Counted from the stretch's first letter, positions 24,501 through 35,917 are shown. The stretch is DNA of 64,000 bases from Lytechinus variegatus (GCF_018143015.1 NC_054740.1:38814180-38878179); one strand, 5' to 3'. A program made the numbers and translations. Notes: a model not told the origin generated them from the sequence alone.

Positions 24501-27500
24501 TCAGTAAGCAGTTTTTAGCAAGTACATGTATATGCTAAAGGGGACAGGCATTACATTCGCGCCGTGCTCATATGCAAAATTATATACGACGAAGCTTTAT
24601 TCAACATCGCTGTCCATCCATCTCCTGTCTTGTTTTGGGCCAAGGAATATTTTTGGTTTCCGTCCTACTTCGCGTGCATGGGTAAGGAAAAATCCCTTAT
24701 TACGAACGCGAAGCGCGAGCAGAAATGAAATGGAAAAGGTACCTGTTAAAAACTGCTTGCAGTTAGTCATGAAGACATATTTTAAAAATCATAGTAATGC
24801 GAGTGCGAAGCGCGAGCTGAAATTTTTTGACATTTTTACCTAAATAATGCATGGAATTCTAAGCACTTTTTGTACCTTAAACAGAATAGGTATGTACATT
24901 AACTTAACAATAATGCGTGCAGGTGGAAGTGCGAGCGGAAAATTTCTAAATTTAGACCTACTGAACGAGACACTCTCATTCATGTTTTGTAAATCCTGAA
25001 AAGGATAAGTAATTAGGGACATTACTTACATCAAAACTGCGAGCGCAAAGCACGAGCAGAAAATGTGTATATACGTTTTGAACTGATCGAAAAAGGTACC
25101 TATTAAGGACTGCTCGCACTTAGCAATGAAGATGTTACATACTTCATCAATCAAATAATGGGAGCGCGAAGCGCGAGCTGAAAATTTTTGACATTTGTAC
25201 ATAAAGAATGGAAAATTTCAATCAATTTTCGTAATCGTGAACAGGATAGCTATATAACAACACAATTGATAATTTGAGGAAAAAATCGAGATTTATACCT
25301 AAAACGGGACACTCTATTCATGTTTTGTAAATCATGAAAATGATGAGTAATAGGGGATCTTCGTACATTAATAAAGCGCGGACAGAAAATTTTTGATATT
25401 GTGATCTGAAATTGGATTATGATTTAAATTAGAAGAACAAGTTCAGTATCTAAATGAACATGCGCGCGCGTGTTTCATATTTAGACCAAAGAGTTATATA
25501 CGTATAACTCTTTGATTTAGACCTAGAATCTAGACATTATAAATACATTTTTAAAGCTTTAAAGGGGAGGTTCACCCTGAAGAAAACTTTGTTGTAAAAA
25601 TAGCAGAAAAAAATAGTAAATATTATTGGTGAAGGTTTGAGGAAAATCCGTTAAAGAGTAAGACTTATGAGAGTTCAAAGTTTTGAATTTGTGACGTCAT
25701 AAACGAGCAGCTGCCCCATATGTGTTATGTAATATAAAATGCATGAATTTCAAATATTGTATGGTTCCTGATTTTTTTATGAGAGTTCAAAGTTTTGAAT
25801 TTGTGACGTCATAAACGAGCAGCTGCCCCATATGTGCTATGTAATATAAAATGCATGAATTTCAAATTTTGTATGGTTCCTGATGACTTAATTTTGTTTT
25901 CTATTCATGATTGGGTGTGAAAAATGATTTGTCTATTGATATACAAAAGGTAGAGTGACAACCATTTTCAATTTTCTGAGAAAATGACATTTCATTGATT
26001 TGTTACCATTTGCTATGTAGGAATACTACTCGCATATGACGTCACAAATAAAAAATGATTGAAATTCTAATAACTTTTTAATTATTTGATGAATATTTCT
26101 AAAAACTTCGGCAATATTTTGAAATATTTTTTCTGCTATTTTTACAATAAACTTTTTGTCAGGGTGAACTTCCCCTTTAACTATTTGATATTCCGATCTG
26201 AAAAGAGTCAATTTCAGCTGTATATTTTAACCACTTTGTAGGAAAATTGTGAGATGATGATTCATTAATACCTAATGAGGGCGCGAAATCTGATGATATT
26301 ATAGCCTGAAACCTGGACATTTCATGTACTTTTGTAATTATAAATAGGATGCATCAGTTAATATATTTTAAACCATTAATACGAGCGCAAATTGCGAGCC
26401 TAAATTTTGTATCCACTGTCATGAAAAGAGGATTTTAAGAAGTTTGTTGTATAATCAATATGGAGATATACATAACTTGCCAATCAAAATGCGAGCGTGC
26501 AGCGCTTGCTGATACGTTTTTATATTTAGACCTGAAAAGGGATATTTTTATAACTTTATGGAATACACGAAAATAATAGGTACCTGATAAATCAAAATTT
26601 GCGAGCGCGGAGCGCAAGCAGGAAATTGTAATATATTCAGACCATAAAACTGACATTTTTATAGAGCACTTTTTAAAACTCAATTGGGAAATCACACAAA
26701 ATAATGAAAGTTCGATTCACGAGATGAATTATGTTTTGTATATTGACTTTCACACTTGACATTTAAACTCCATATTGATATGAAAATCACCTAACAGGCA
26801 ATGAGAGCGCGAAGCGCGAGCGAAAATTTTGAATAGTGACATGCAAGATTTTTTTCATTTTTTAAGTCTTCCCCTCATCTTATTATATTCAATCGTCTTC
26901 CTCTTCTTTTTTCTCCTCCCTTTTCCCTCCTCTTTTTCTTTCTTTCCTTTTTTTGCTCCGTCAATGGGGGGGGGGGGGCCCCTCCGCCCCCCTGGATCCG
27001 CTGATGTTCTTCTTTTTATTTGAATTTGATGAGACATCGAAAACGCGGGAGGGGGGCAAATTCTCCCCTGCTCCCTCCCCCTGTAAGTGGTGTTGGCACG
27101 TAACATCCCCTCGAAAATTAATCCTGGCTAAACGTGGTTGACATGAGTGTGACGATTAATTCATTGTCATGTTTCTCTTCACAGCATTATCAGAGAAACC
27201 AAATGTGTAATTCACTGTGGATTTTACGAGCATATCCCTTGAAAGTATATGGAGCCGGACCAATCATATCGCATCGCCGTAGGGAGGGGGGGGGGGGTCG
27301 CCCCTGTCCATGTACAGTATGACGATTTTCTGTTCATTTTGATGTTTCTGTTCACAGCATTGTCAGAGAAACCAAATGTGTTATTCATCGTGATTGATGA
27401 CTTACGGGCCTCCCTTGAGAGCTATGGAGGTCCAATCATATCGCCATACATCACTGAACTTGCTTCGCGATCGGCTCTCTTTAGCAACGCCAAAGTGCAA

Positions 27501-30500
27501 GTAAGTATTTTTTTCATGACTTTATTCTATGGAGGTATGATATGGATTGCACATAATTTTATTTGCTTCAACAGGGGTCTGGGAACAGTAGTCTCTCTAC
27601 TACTCATCATCTCTACTCGCCAACTCAAGCCAGCATCTCCTCATCAGCTCTACTACTCAAGGTGTTCTCACTCAACATTCCTTCTGGTTTACAGTCCTTT
27701 TTCAGGACTACTTTCAAGAAAGAATACTCTACTCTCAAATCTCCACTTTCTCGCACATCCATTTCTTCTCTTCTATCCACTGTTTCTATAACACTCCACA
27801 TGGTGTACCGTAAACCACATCAGCAATTAGGTCCATATATTTTCTAAGTTATGATGACATGTTAAAAACTTATCCTTAGGTTAAGATTTTGAGGTTGATT
27901 CTCCAACATGGTCTAAGTTCATTGACCCTAAATGACCTTTGACCTTGGTCATGTGACCTGAAACTAAGGCAGGATGTTCAGTAATACCTGATTAACCTCA
28001 TGGCAAAGTTTCATGAACTAGGTCCATATACTTTCTAAGTTATGCTGTCATGTCAAAAACTTAACCTTCGGTAAATACTTGTTGTTGACGCCGTCGTCGC
28101 CATCAGAAAAGCGGCGCCTATAGTCTTACTCTGCTTGGCAGGCGGGACAAAAATAAAAAAAAGTTTTTTAAGATTTCATACAGCACTTTTCCCGTGTACA
28201 CTTCAATATTCAGCTCCATGTTTTCCTCTTCAAGATAGCTGGCTTATGTTTGTTCATCTTCCATCAGGAATTGCATACTAACAGCAGAATAATGATGACA
28301 TCATAATATGCATCTCCCCCCCCACCCCCCTCACCTCTCTCTGTAGCAATCTGTATGTGCTCCCAGTCGCGTATCCTTCTTGACGGGGCGACGCCCAGAC
28401 ACCACTCGGCTCTACGATTTCGGGTCGTACTGGAGGACGCATGCAGGGAATTACACGACATTACCGCAACACTTCAAAGATAATGGGTACTTCACCGCAT
28501 CAGTCGGAAAGGTTTTTCATCCAGGTATGGGACAGGGCCCTGGAAACATTTTTTTTGACAGGGGCGAGGGGGGGGTGCTGCTGATATACATTTGACAAGT
28601 TAAAAAAGAAAGAAGAGAGGGTTTCACTACAAAATGAAGGTCATTTTGGTCCCGAGAAATTTGACAAGCAAAAAAAAAAAGTTTCTGTATAAAATGTAGG
28701 TCAAATTTGTTACATTTTTCCATTATTTTGTCACAACTTCCAGAATTTCAGGGGTGCTGCCTCTGGAGAATAATACACACAGCATCCCCAAGGACTATGG
28801 AGCAACCCACCTCAGATTATCTCAGATTATTATTTTAGTTTAAAGTAAAACCAAGGGGCTTGCCATTTGAACGTTCATAAAACTCGACATGTTTCTTTTA
28901 AACGTTTTCATTTTTAACATTGTAATGCAATCAATAAAAGTAACTGTATTCCCAAAGACAACTACATACATGGGCGGAAATCCCAGGGGGACAGGAAGGA
29001 AGTGTCCCCCTAGTACCCAAAATAGTAGGGGGACACAATATCAAATACCCCCCTACTATTTTGGGAAATGCATCATTCAAAATCGAAATAAACATGTATT
29101 TTTGACAAGATGACCTTCCAGTTGGGGAGATAGCCCCCTTTTATTCTTTTTTTTTTGCTTGTCAAATTTTCCAGCCCCTGGTCCCCCTACCATTGGTGAG
29201 ATATTTCCGCCCTTGATGACATTCATACAATCAAATGCTTCTCCCATTAACACAGTGAACGCTGTTTCGTTTTATTAAAAAGTTGTACATGAACCTTCCA
29301 GTTGTTATCAGAATGGTTTAAACAAGTGTTTGACATCTTGACTTTTCAAAAGCACTGTGTACCGTATGGAAAATGTAAAATAAGGGTCATAGTTTATAGC
29401 TAAGAGTAATTTGCTGGGTTTTTATTTTGTTTTTTTAACAAGGTACTACGAGTGGTGGTAATGATGATTATCCCTATAGCTGGTCGATTCAACCTTACCA
29501 TCCGCCGACAGAGAAGTACAAAGGTGCTAAGGTAAATTGTATTACATTCATTTTGATTGCTCCGGGCATTATTTCATGATAGATGTAGGGTTAGGGCTGC
29601 AATATTAGGGTTTTATGTTAGGTTTAGTCAGGGGCGGATCCAAGATTTTCCAAAGGGGAGGAGGGGTACATTTTCTCTTCTGTATGAACAGCATATTTCA
29701 ATCAAAAATATAAAGTATGCTGTACCTTTCAAAGGGGGCGGGGGACATATTTTGTAAGAATGGCATATTTACATCAAAAAAGTTTATTATGGCTCTCAAA
29801 GGGGGGGGGGTCATGTGCTGGATGTGTGCCCCCCCCCATCCACCACTGGGTTTAGGGTTAGGTTTAATGTTAAATCCAGGGTTGAAATTAGTAATTTGAT
29901 TAGGTATGTGGAATTTATAGTCATGGATCCCTTTTGTAACTTGGTCAATAATCCCTCAATTTGGTAGCATTCCACTTAAAAAGCATCCAATATTGTTACC
30001 TAGAACCATTTTCACTCTTAAAAGAGATGAGGCATTTTCACTTGTTAATAGGTGAAGAATTTTCCACCCGTAACCCAGCACCATACCACGCGCTCCAAAC
30101 CAAAATTTTGTGAGGTCGTACATATGTAACAGTTTGATGAAGATGATTCTTATTATACAATATTGGTCCTATTACATGTATTTACCAATAATTGGGCCAT
30201 CAGACTTACATTAACTTACAGTCTGATCATTTTTTACCATATTGAATAGTGTACACAATTTAGAAGTCTATCTTAAATATTAATGCTGAGGGGAGGCTGA
30301 ACATATTAGGGAATGTTAGTGGAAAGTTTTATTATCTTGCCTCATCCTCCTCTTCCCCAAAATGAAACGTACCACATTTTCCAAATAAAATAAGTTTACA
30401 GAGTATCATATCTTCAACAATTTTACGAAGTCATGCTCAGATCTACAAACTAGCTCACTGATTTACAATGTTCTATTCACCATCTTTCAAAATGTCCAAC

Positions 30501-32935
30501 TATCTTTTTGTTGTATAAACAATATGAAAAATTGTTTTTCTACCAGGTGTGTCCCAATTTGGATGGCACGCTTCACAACAATGTCATGTGTCCAGTCAAT
30601 GTGAGTGCCATGCCACTTCAGTCCCTGCCAGACATCCAGTCTCTAGAATATTCATCGTCGATCCTGAAGAACCTATCCGTAGCTTCACATCCGACGAACG
30701 CGCCCGGCAGGCCGGATAAGACCGGTCGGTCCCCAAGGGATCAGGACATGCAACCGCCGTTTTTCTTGGCGGTAGGAATTCACAAGCCGCATATTCCGTG
30801 GAAGTACCCGGAGGAATTCAAATCGCTGTACCCGATCGAGTCGATTACCATCGCTTCCAATCCTTCCCGGTCCCCCACCCAGCCGGCTGTTGCCTACGAG
30901 GACTATTACACGTTGAGAAAGAGGGATGATATAAACGCTTTGAATATGAGCTTCCCCAATGGGACGATTCCTCTTCAATTCCATGTAAAAATGCCCATTA
31001 CAATATCAACCTTAGATTGTTCACTTTTGCATTATTTTCTTGTGCATTGAAAATCATGTGCATCGAAAATCAATATAAATTTTTCAATTATAATGCACAG
31101 CGATATATTATCTATATGCAACAAAAACAGTAAAAACAAATGAACTCTTTGGATTTGGAGAATTACATCCTTACCTAAAGTGGTAGCTAGTGAGTTTCCT
31201 TCATCCCCCCTTTCTCTCTGTTTTTCTGAGCTTTCTATTTTTCTCAACTTGCAGTTTCCCCGACAATTGAAGAGAATATAATTTGATCATGACATGCCTA
31301 CTGGTCAGAACTTGGGCTCTATGAAATTGTAAAATATATATTTAGACTATGTGATCTCCTCTAACCTCATCCACCAATTTACTGTATCAATACCAAGTCA
31401 ATAGATAGTTTTGTTTTTCGTTTTGTTGGGCAGGCTCCGATGAGACAAAGTTACTACGCTGCTGCAACCTACACAGATTTCCTGGTTGGAAAACTCCTTC
31501 AGACCCTGAATGAAACTGGCTTCTCAAACAACACCATCGTCGTTCTCTTCGGGGATCATGGTTCGTAAATTTTCTTTAAAATGTCTATCCCGTCCTCTTA
31601 CGGCCACCGCCCACCCTGCGATTGGCGTATGACCAATATTGCCAAAAAGGAGAGATGCAAATGTAGTGTCTGTATTAATTTGCCATCATTTAAAAAAGAA
31701 CAGGACATTTAGAAGATTTCATTAAAATCAGAAATTTAACGAAGAACAAAGAAAGGAAAGAGATTACTCTGATAAGCATTGATAGCACAAAAGTGCTGTT
31801 TTATACCCACAGTGTAAACCCATTACGAACTCTAGTGATCAGATATATTGATATTAAATAAGATTACAAAGTGCATCCAAAAGGCTTGCATCGTTGTCTA
31901 GTGGTTATGATTCTTGTTTTTCAATCAGATGGAAAGCAAGAAATTTACACATATTGTGCTGCACTCAACCCAGGTGAGTTGAATGGGTACCTGGCAGGAT
32001 TGATTCCTTAAATGCACCAAGTGCCTTAAGCAGCTGGAGCTAAAGGCGGGGTTATCTGTAGTGTGCTATTGAATAGGCATCTAGATGATCAGCACCTCAT
32101 AAATGCTATATACTTTTTTTATTAACAGAAATATGGCGCAATATAAATGCTGTGGATCATCATCATCATCATCATTATTATTATCATTCAATTATGAATT
32201 ATTTTCTTTTTCTTTTTAGGATGGCAATTAGGCGAGCATGCAGAATGGTGCAAGTACTCAAACTATGAACTAGCAACGAGGGTTCCTTTGATCGTTCACG
32301 TTCCTGGTCTTACAGACAAACCAAAGTCCTCATCACCAAACTCGCATCAAAGTGCTCAAAAGATGAAAGCCAGTGTGGGAACCAACGCTGACAGTGGCAT
32401 GGTTGTCACTGAGTTTGTGGAGATTGTTGATCTGTTTCCCACGCTGTCTGATCTCGCTGGCATTGAGGTTCCACCTACATGCCCACCGGACCCTTTCAAC
32501 GTGACCTTATGTTCTGAAGGGTACAGTTTCGCCCCTCTCCTGGAGGCAGACTCAAATGCAATTCTTTCGGGAAATGCCACAAAGAAGCTAACTTCCAAGC
32601 GGTACAGCCGATGGAAGAATGCCACGTACAGTCAGTACCCACGTCCAGGGGTGACCCCGACTAGACAAACAGATCTACCACGTCTCAAGTTCATAACGGT
32701 CATGGGGTATTCCATGCGTACTAAAGATCACCATTACACGGAGTGGATAGGTTTCAATCATACAACCTTCAAAGGTAATTGGACCGATGTCAAGGCAAGG
32801 GAACTGTATATTAATGACAAAGACTATGATCAAAACCACAATGTGGCTGATGATCCACAGTTCAAGGATATCGTCCAGGAGCTTAGTGTTCAATTGAAGA
32901 TGGGATGGCGCCAAAGCTTACCAGTCCCTGAATAA
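21509..32935 (+). CDS. IDS: Iduronate-2-sulfatase-like, tandem copy 2 (complete, 7 exons)
   Basis: Predicted lysosomal enzyme removing 2-O-sulfate from iduronate in heparan and dermatan sulfate. Exons 21509-21575, 27358-27500, 28347-28524, 29443-29531, 30547-30984, 31434-31560, 32220-32935; all AG/GT, phases close, 585 residues (human about 550). Exon 1 encodes a hydrophobic signal peptide (residues 1-22) and is the least certain exon, 5.8 kb upstream; its phase-1 GTACG donor fits exon 2. Family residues seen: D36 D37 (metal site), C74 in CAPSR (formylglycine), R78, K125, H128, H238, D346 H347, K359. Several NxS/T sites suit a secreted glycoprotein. A linker around residues 205-230, before FFLAVG, is longer than in the human protein. 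Intron 1 is packed with transposons and three decayed copies of exon 2. No internal stops. Confidence 0.9.
21890..22177. mobile_element. Hairpin MITE (CAGTGCGTCCC ends)
   Basis: CAGTGCGTCCCCAAAAAACG at the left mirrors CGTTTTTTTCTGGGACGCACTG at the right, and the arms continue inward (accgagattta, atgacctacca) over about 120 bases each. It is in intron 1 of IDS copy 2. Confidence 0.7.
22858..23455. mobile_element. CCCGGGG-TIR element, copy 1
   Basis: Ends CCCGGGGACCACTTTCATTG and a degenerate complement ending CCCCGGG, with an exact 8-bp duplication agagagat at 22850-22857 and 23456-23463. Subterminal GAGTGGATNCCATGCGCGACCA is shared with the copies at 35359 and 63034. The 8-bp duplication suggests a hAT-type origin. 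Confidence 0.75.
23611..23710 (+). pseudogene. Decayed copy of IDS exon 2 (a)
   Basis: ttgtcagagaaagcaa matches exon 2 (LSEKP...), then CATCCCTTGAAACTTATG and a GGACCA...TCGCCATA end. The acceptor AG is lost (cacacattg instead of cacagcattg) and the codons for the FIVIDD strand are deleted. The flanking ccatgtttctgttcac is copied too. Confidence 0.65.
23925..24055 (+). pseudogene. Decayed copy of IDS exon 2 (b)
   Basis: The acceptor-like cttcgcag is kept, then cattgtcagtgaaaccaaac, CATCCCTTGAAAGTTATG and GGTCCAATCATA. The stretch corresponding to the two metal-binding Asp codons is gone and stops follow. It ends in a poly-G run followed by hAT element 24083-27140. Confidence 0.7.
24083..27140. 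mobile_element. Non-autonomous hAT-like element, family 4
   Basis: The left end CACGCACGTGGCCAGG and right end CCTGGCTAAACGTGGTTG form related inverted repeats. The flanks gcatcagt (24075-24082) and acatgagt (27141-27148) match at six of eight bases. The interior has repeated gcgaagcgcgagcagaaaatttt motifs at irregular spacing between 24690 and 26830. It splits the decayed exon-2 array and contains the MITE at 25555-26181. No transposase. Confidence 0.65.
25555..26181. mobile_element. Long-TIR MITE with internal duplication and CRE octamers
   Basis: It begins TTTAAAGGGGAGGTTCACCC and ends GGGTGAACTTCCCCTTTAA. Inverted arms extend through tagcagaaaaa/ttttctgcta. A segment of about 105 bases is repeated directly with a 112-bp period (25667 and 25779). 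TGACGTCA occurs at 25692, 25804 and 26037. Confidence 0.7.
27165..27295 (+). pseudogene. Decayed copy of IDS exon 2 (c)
   Basis: ttcacag acceptor, then cattatcagagaaaccaaatgtg followed by an in-frame TAA where exon 2 has TTATTC. CATATCCCTTGAAAG and GGACCAATCATATCGC follow. It sits 173 bases before the functional exon 2 acceptor at 27358. Confidence 0.75.
27826..28148 (+). mobile_element. Tandem-core element fragment (TTAACCTTAGGTTAAG type)
   Basis: Contains two partial units of a repeat with GGTCCATATA-TTTTCTAAGTTATG and TGACCTTTGACCTTGGTCATG, ending GCGGCGCCTATAG...GGCGGGAC followed by A-rich DNA. It is the same family as 57426-58361 in the opposite orientation. It lies in intron 2 of IDS copy 2. 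Confidence 0.6.
28969..29215. mobile_element. Short TIR element (CATGGGCGGAAAT ends) in IDS copy 2 intron 3
   Basis: CATGGGCGGAAATCCCAGGG on the left and GATATTTCCGCCCTTG on the right, with poly-C/poly-G inner repeats. The paralogous intron (about 3950-3975) reads through without it. The target duplication is imperfect. Confidence 0.55.
29629..29848 (+). mobile_element. hAT-type MITE (CAGGGGCGGATCC ends) in IDS copy 2 intron 4
   Basis: CAGGGGCGGATCCAAG at the left and CATCCACCACTG at the right, with flanks ggtttagt (29621-29628) and ggtttagg (29849-29856). It is the same family as 4336-4590 but at a different position in the duplicated intron, so the two inserted independently. Confidence 0.75.
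31878..32190 (+). mobile_element. SINE, forward orientation, in IDS copy 2 intron 6
   Basis: The tRNA-like head has an A-box-like TTGTCTAGTGGTTATG and a poor B box. The central CACTCAACCCAGGTGAG and GAATGGGTACCTGGCAGGA follow, with tail GGCGCAATATAAATGCTG then ATC/ATT repeats. It is absent from intron 6 of copy 1. Confidence 0.7.
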
Positions 32936-32982
32936 AGTCGAGTAGGATATGCCTCATCCTTCCAATAATAACATCAGTGAAC

Positions 32983-32988
32983 AATAAA
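32983..32988 (+). promoter_or_regulatory. Polyadenylation signal, IDS copy 2
   Basis: AATAAA 48 bases after the stop codon, in a context conserved with copy 1. A second AATAAA overlaps the stop codon at 32931-32936. Confidence 0.55.
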
Positions 32989-33130
32989 GCAATTAGCAAA
33001 CAAGATTGAAAGATTGATAAATGTTGGGATGACCCTTTTCCAGTAAACAAACTGATATGCTGGCAACTCATGATTGGAATACGTAGTTGAGGTGAAATCG
33101 AGTCTCTGGTTTACAATCAAAGTGCATCAG

Positions 33131-33267
33131 GGCCCCGTTGCGTAAAAGTTACTATTACAGTAACAGTGCCATCCAATGTTAACTTCCCTGAAATCCTTGA
33201 TTCTGGTTGGCTGATTAGCAGTGTTACCATTGGACAGCAAGTAACTTTACACAACAGTACAGGGTCC
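33131..33267. mobile_element. Short MITE, GGCCCCGTTGCG ends, 3' of IDS copy 2
   Basis: Orthologous partner of 9879-10021, with the same left end and a degenerate right end (agtacagggtcc). Together they date the insertion to before the gene duplication. Confidence 0.55.
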
Positions 33268-33757
33268 AAGCAGGTAGCTCAGATGGCAGACCAAGGTGCA
33301 AATGGTAATGATGATGAGTTTGAAGGCCTACCTGATTGCTATTAAAGAAAACATGAATGCTTGTTAGCAAGCAACCAGAGAACCAAAGTCTTTCAGGTCC
33401 TCTCTGAGGGACCTGGTAATGTGGAAAAATGCCTTACCAAAGCAAAGGGCATCAGCACACCTGGGTCGACGGAACCCGAAACTCCTGCTCTATACAAATT
33501 TAGGTATCATGACTCCTTGAATTCTATCATTTGCTTTCATAAATTTATGATTTATTGTAGCATTTCAAATATAAAACGTTATAAAACACTGACCTTTAAT
33601 TAACATTGAAATTTTTTGTTAGGTATAAACAAAAGAGAAAGACAAAGAGGCTGATACTACAATGGGCTTACATTTATGTGGTCTACATTGAAGTCGGTGT
33701 ACTTCTCAGTTTAATAATATTGTACTAAAACCATTTGGTCTTGTCAACACCTGGGCC

Positions 33758-34031
33758 CCGTCTTACAAAGAGTCACGATCGATCCAATCAATCATAACTC
33801 TATAGAAATCCATCAGTGTCATAATTTCTTCTACAGGAAATTCGTAAAATGTCCTCTGTAAACAAAGGAGAACACACCAACTTGTCAAGAAAACAATGAA
33901 TTATGGATATATATTCACATCAAGAAATTTTATTGAACAAACATGCATTTTATTTGTTGACGTTGCTGGCCGTCCATAGTTGCGATAAGGATTGATTGAA
34001 TCGATCGAAAGTCTTTGTACGACGGGGCCCT
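33758..34031. mobile_element. MITE, GGGCCCCGTCTTACAAAGAGT ends, intact
   Basis: GGGCCCCGTCTTACAAAGAG at the left mirrors CTTTGTACGACGGGGCCC at the right. Subterminal arms ATCGATCCAATCAATC and GATTGAATCGATCG are inverted. A split relative is at 10328-11505. Confidence 0.7.
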
Positions 34032-34084
34032 GGTATCATCAACAATTTGCTTAAGTACTTAAAATGGTCATTTAGTCACATGCC

Positions 34085-34310
34085 CAGGACCGGCGACACA
34101 GAAGTGTCGGTAGCGCTAACAATGTGCTAGCAGAGGCCCTGTTACAACCGGTAATGTTTTAGCGATGTTTAATGTACATGTACATGTAGCACAAAAACGT
34201 TTTTTACATCTTTGATCAATGTTTGACATCACAATCAGGAAGGTTTTTACTGGGCTTACTGTTAGTGCTCTGTTAGGGTAACAATGTTTCTATGTGGCCG
34301 GTAAAGATCA
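34085..34310. repeat. Dispersed repeat R1, copy 1
   Basis: GCGCTAACAATGTGCTAGCAGAG near the left end, and GGGCTTACTGTTAGTGCTCTGTTAG near the right end as a partial inverted counterpart. Matches 37385-37605 over its length. Probably a MITE. Between 34310 and 35358 I see only AT-rich DNA with no gene. Confidence 0.5.
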
Positions 34311-35358
34311 ACAGACTAAGGACCAGCAGGAAAAGTGATCACTCAGTCTCTGCCAATCTTCGTTTAGGCAAGACAAAATGTGCATTTTATTATTACATGT
34401 AGGTGCAAGTATATTCTTATTTCTTAGTGCAATACTTCAAGACTTGGCAATTTTATCACATATACTTTACAATTTCAATCAAACATTGAAATATGCTTGT
34501 GGTACCGGTACTCAATACGATAAATTCATATATTTTAAGTCTTTCATAATGTAGTTAATATGTGCATACTTACCTACATGTACTTGTTATAAGTTTGTCT
34601 AATATGAATATTGACTTTGTCCTTATATTTTTTTTAAACCAAACATTTGTCTGTCATATCATAATTACAAAAATCTGCAAATTATAGTTTTGTCAGTTAA
34701 ATAAAACAAATTCAATATTTTAATATATTTTTACATGATATCATATTTTAAAGCAATTTTTAAATTTTTGTTGATAAAAATGTATGTTTTGTACTTTGGC
34801 AATAACATTTTGTAGTGTGAGGTTTCTTTGTGTCTTTGGTATGTGCTTCTCTAAAGTGTATGAAATATGCTTTTATCTGTGTTTTCAAATCTTTCAATGT
34901 GCTATATATGTAAGTACTGTGTATAATATATCATAGGAGTACTGATTCTAAGTGATAAGGAATTTTTGAATTTAGGAATGTCATGTGCTACTTTTTTTTT
35001 TTGGGGGGGGGGGCTGTTAGCTATTGGTACCTAATAGTTTTTGTGAGGGTCAACTTTTTATAAGGACGATTGCTCCTTTTGTTGACCCCTATTCCTATCA
35101 ACTATTTTCATGTATTTTTGTACATCATGTTTTATCATTATGTATCTCAAATTTGATTGCATTTGTATTTTTTTATGAAGAATGAAATAACATAAACTTA
35201 AAACATGACTTTTTATCTAAACTTATGTGATAATAAAGTTCATCAGCAATAAAGAAAATTTAAGCTAGTGAATGTCTATTCATCTTTCTGAATTTTATCG
35301 GGAAAGTCTAAGCCTTGATACTGATACCAGCTCATGTTTCTGCGATATTAGTATTTTG

Positions 35359-35917
35359 CCCGGGGGGGGGGGCCACTTACATTGACGAGTGGATACCATG
35401 CGCGACCAAAAAAACACGTAAAAAGGATGTCCTTTTCACGATAGGGCACGTTACGTACGTAACGTGAAAAGGGTGTCAAAAACACAAAAATAATGAAAAC
35501 AGGGTATCTATTTCGCTAGGAAAATTACGTGTTTAGGGTCGAATTTGCGGGGATGAAAAACAAAATTAAAATGTTTTATAAAGGATGTCCTTTTTGCCCC
35601 AACACTACGTGTTTAGAGTCCTATTTGCGCGAGGTGTAGAAGGTGGGGTCGTACTAAACCAAATAAGGTAAAGCCGACAACCAAAGGACCAGTAACAATA
35701 AAACATTCCTGTACTTGTTTAGGGGTTCATTTCAGGGAATATTTGCCAAGAGTATCGTTTTGTTTCCAATACTTGTTAAGGGTAGGGTTTCACACGCCAA
35801 TACTTGTTAAGGGGTGCATTTTCAGAATATGGAAATTACGTGTTAAGGGTGCTTTTCGAGACCCCATGGTCGCGCATGGTATCCACTCGTGAATGGAAGT
35901 GGCCCCCCCCCCCCGGG
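35359..35917. mobile_element. CCCGGGG-TIR element, copy 2
   Basis: CCCGGGGGGGGG...CCACTTACATTGACG at the left and the complement ending GGGG-rich at the right. Flanks gtattttg and tatttttg suggest an 8-bp duplication with one or two changes. It is inverted relative to the copy at 63034-63508 and contains the palindrome ACGTTACGTACGTAACGT. Confidence 0.7.
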
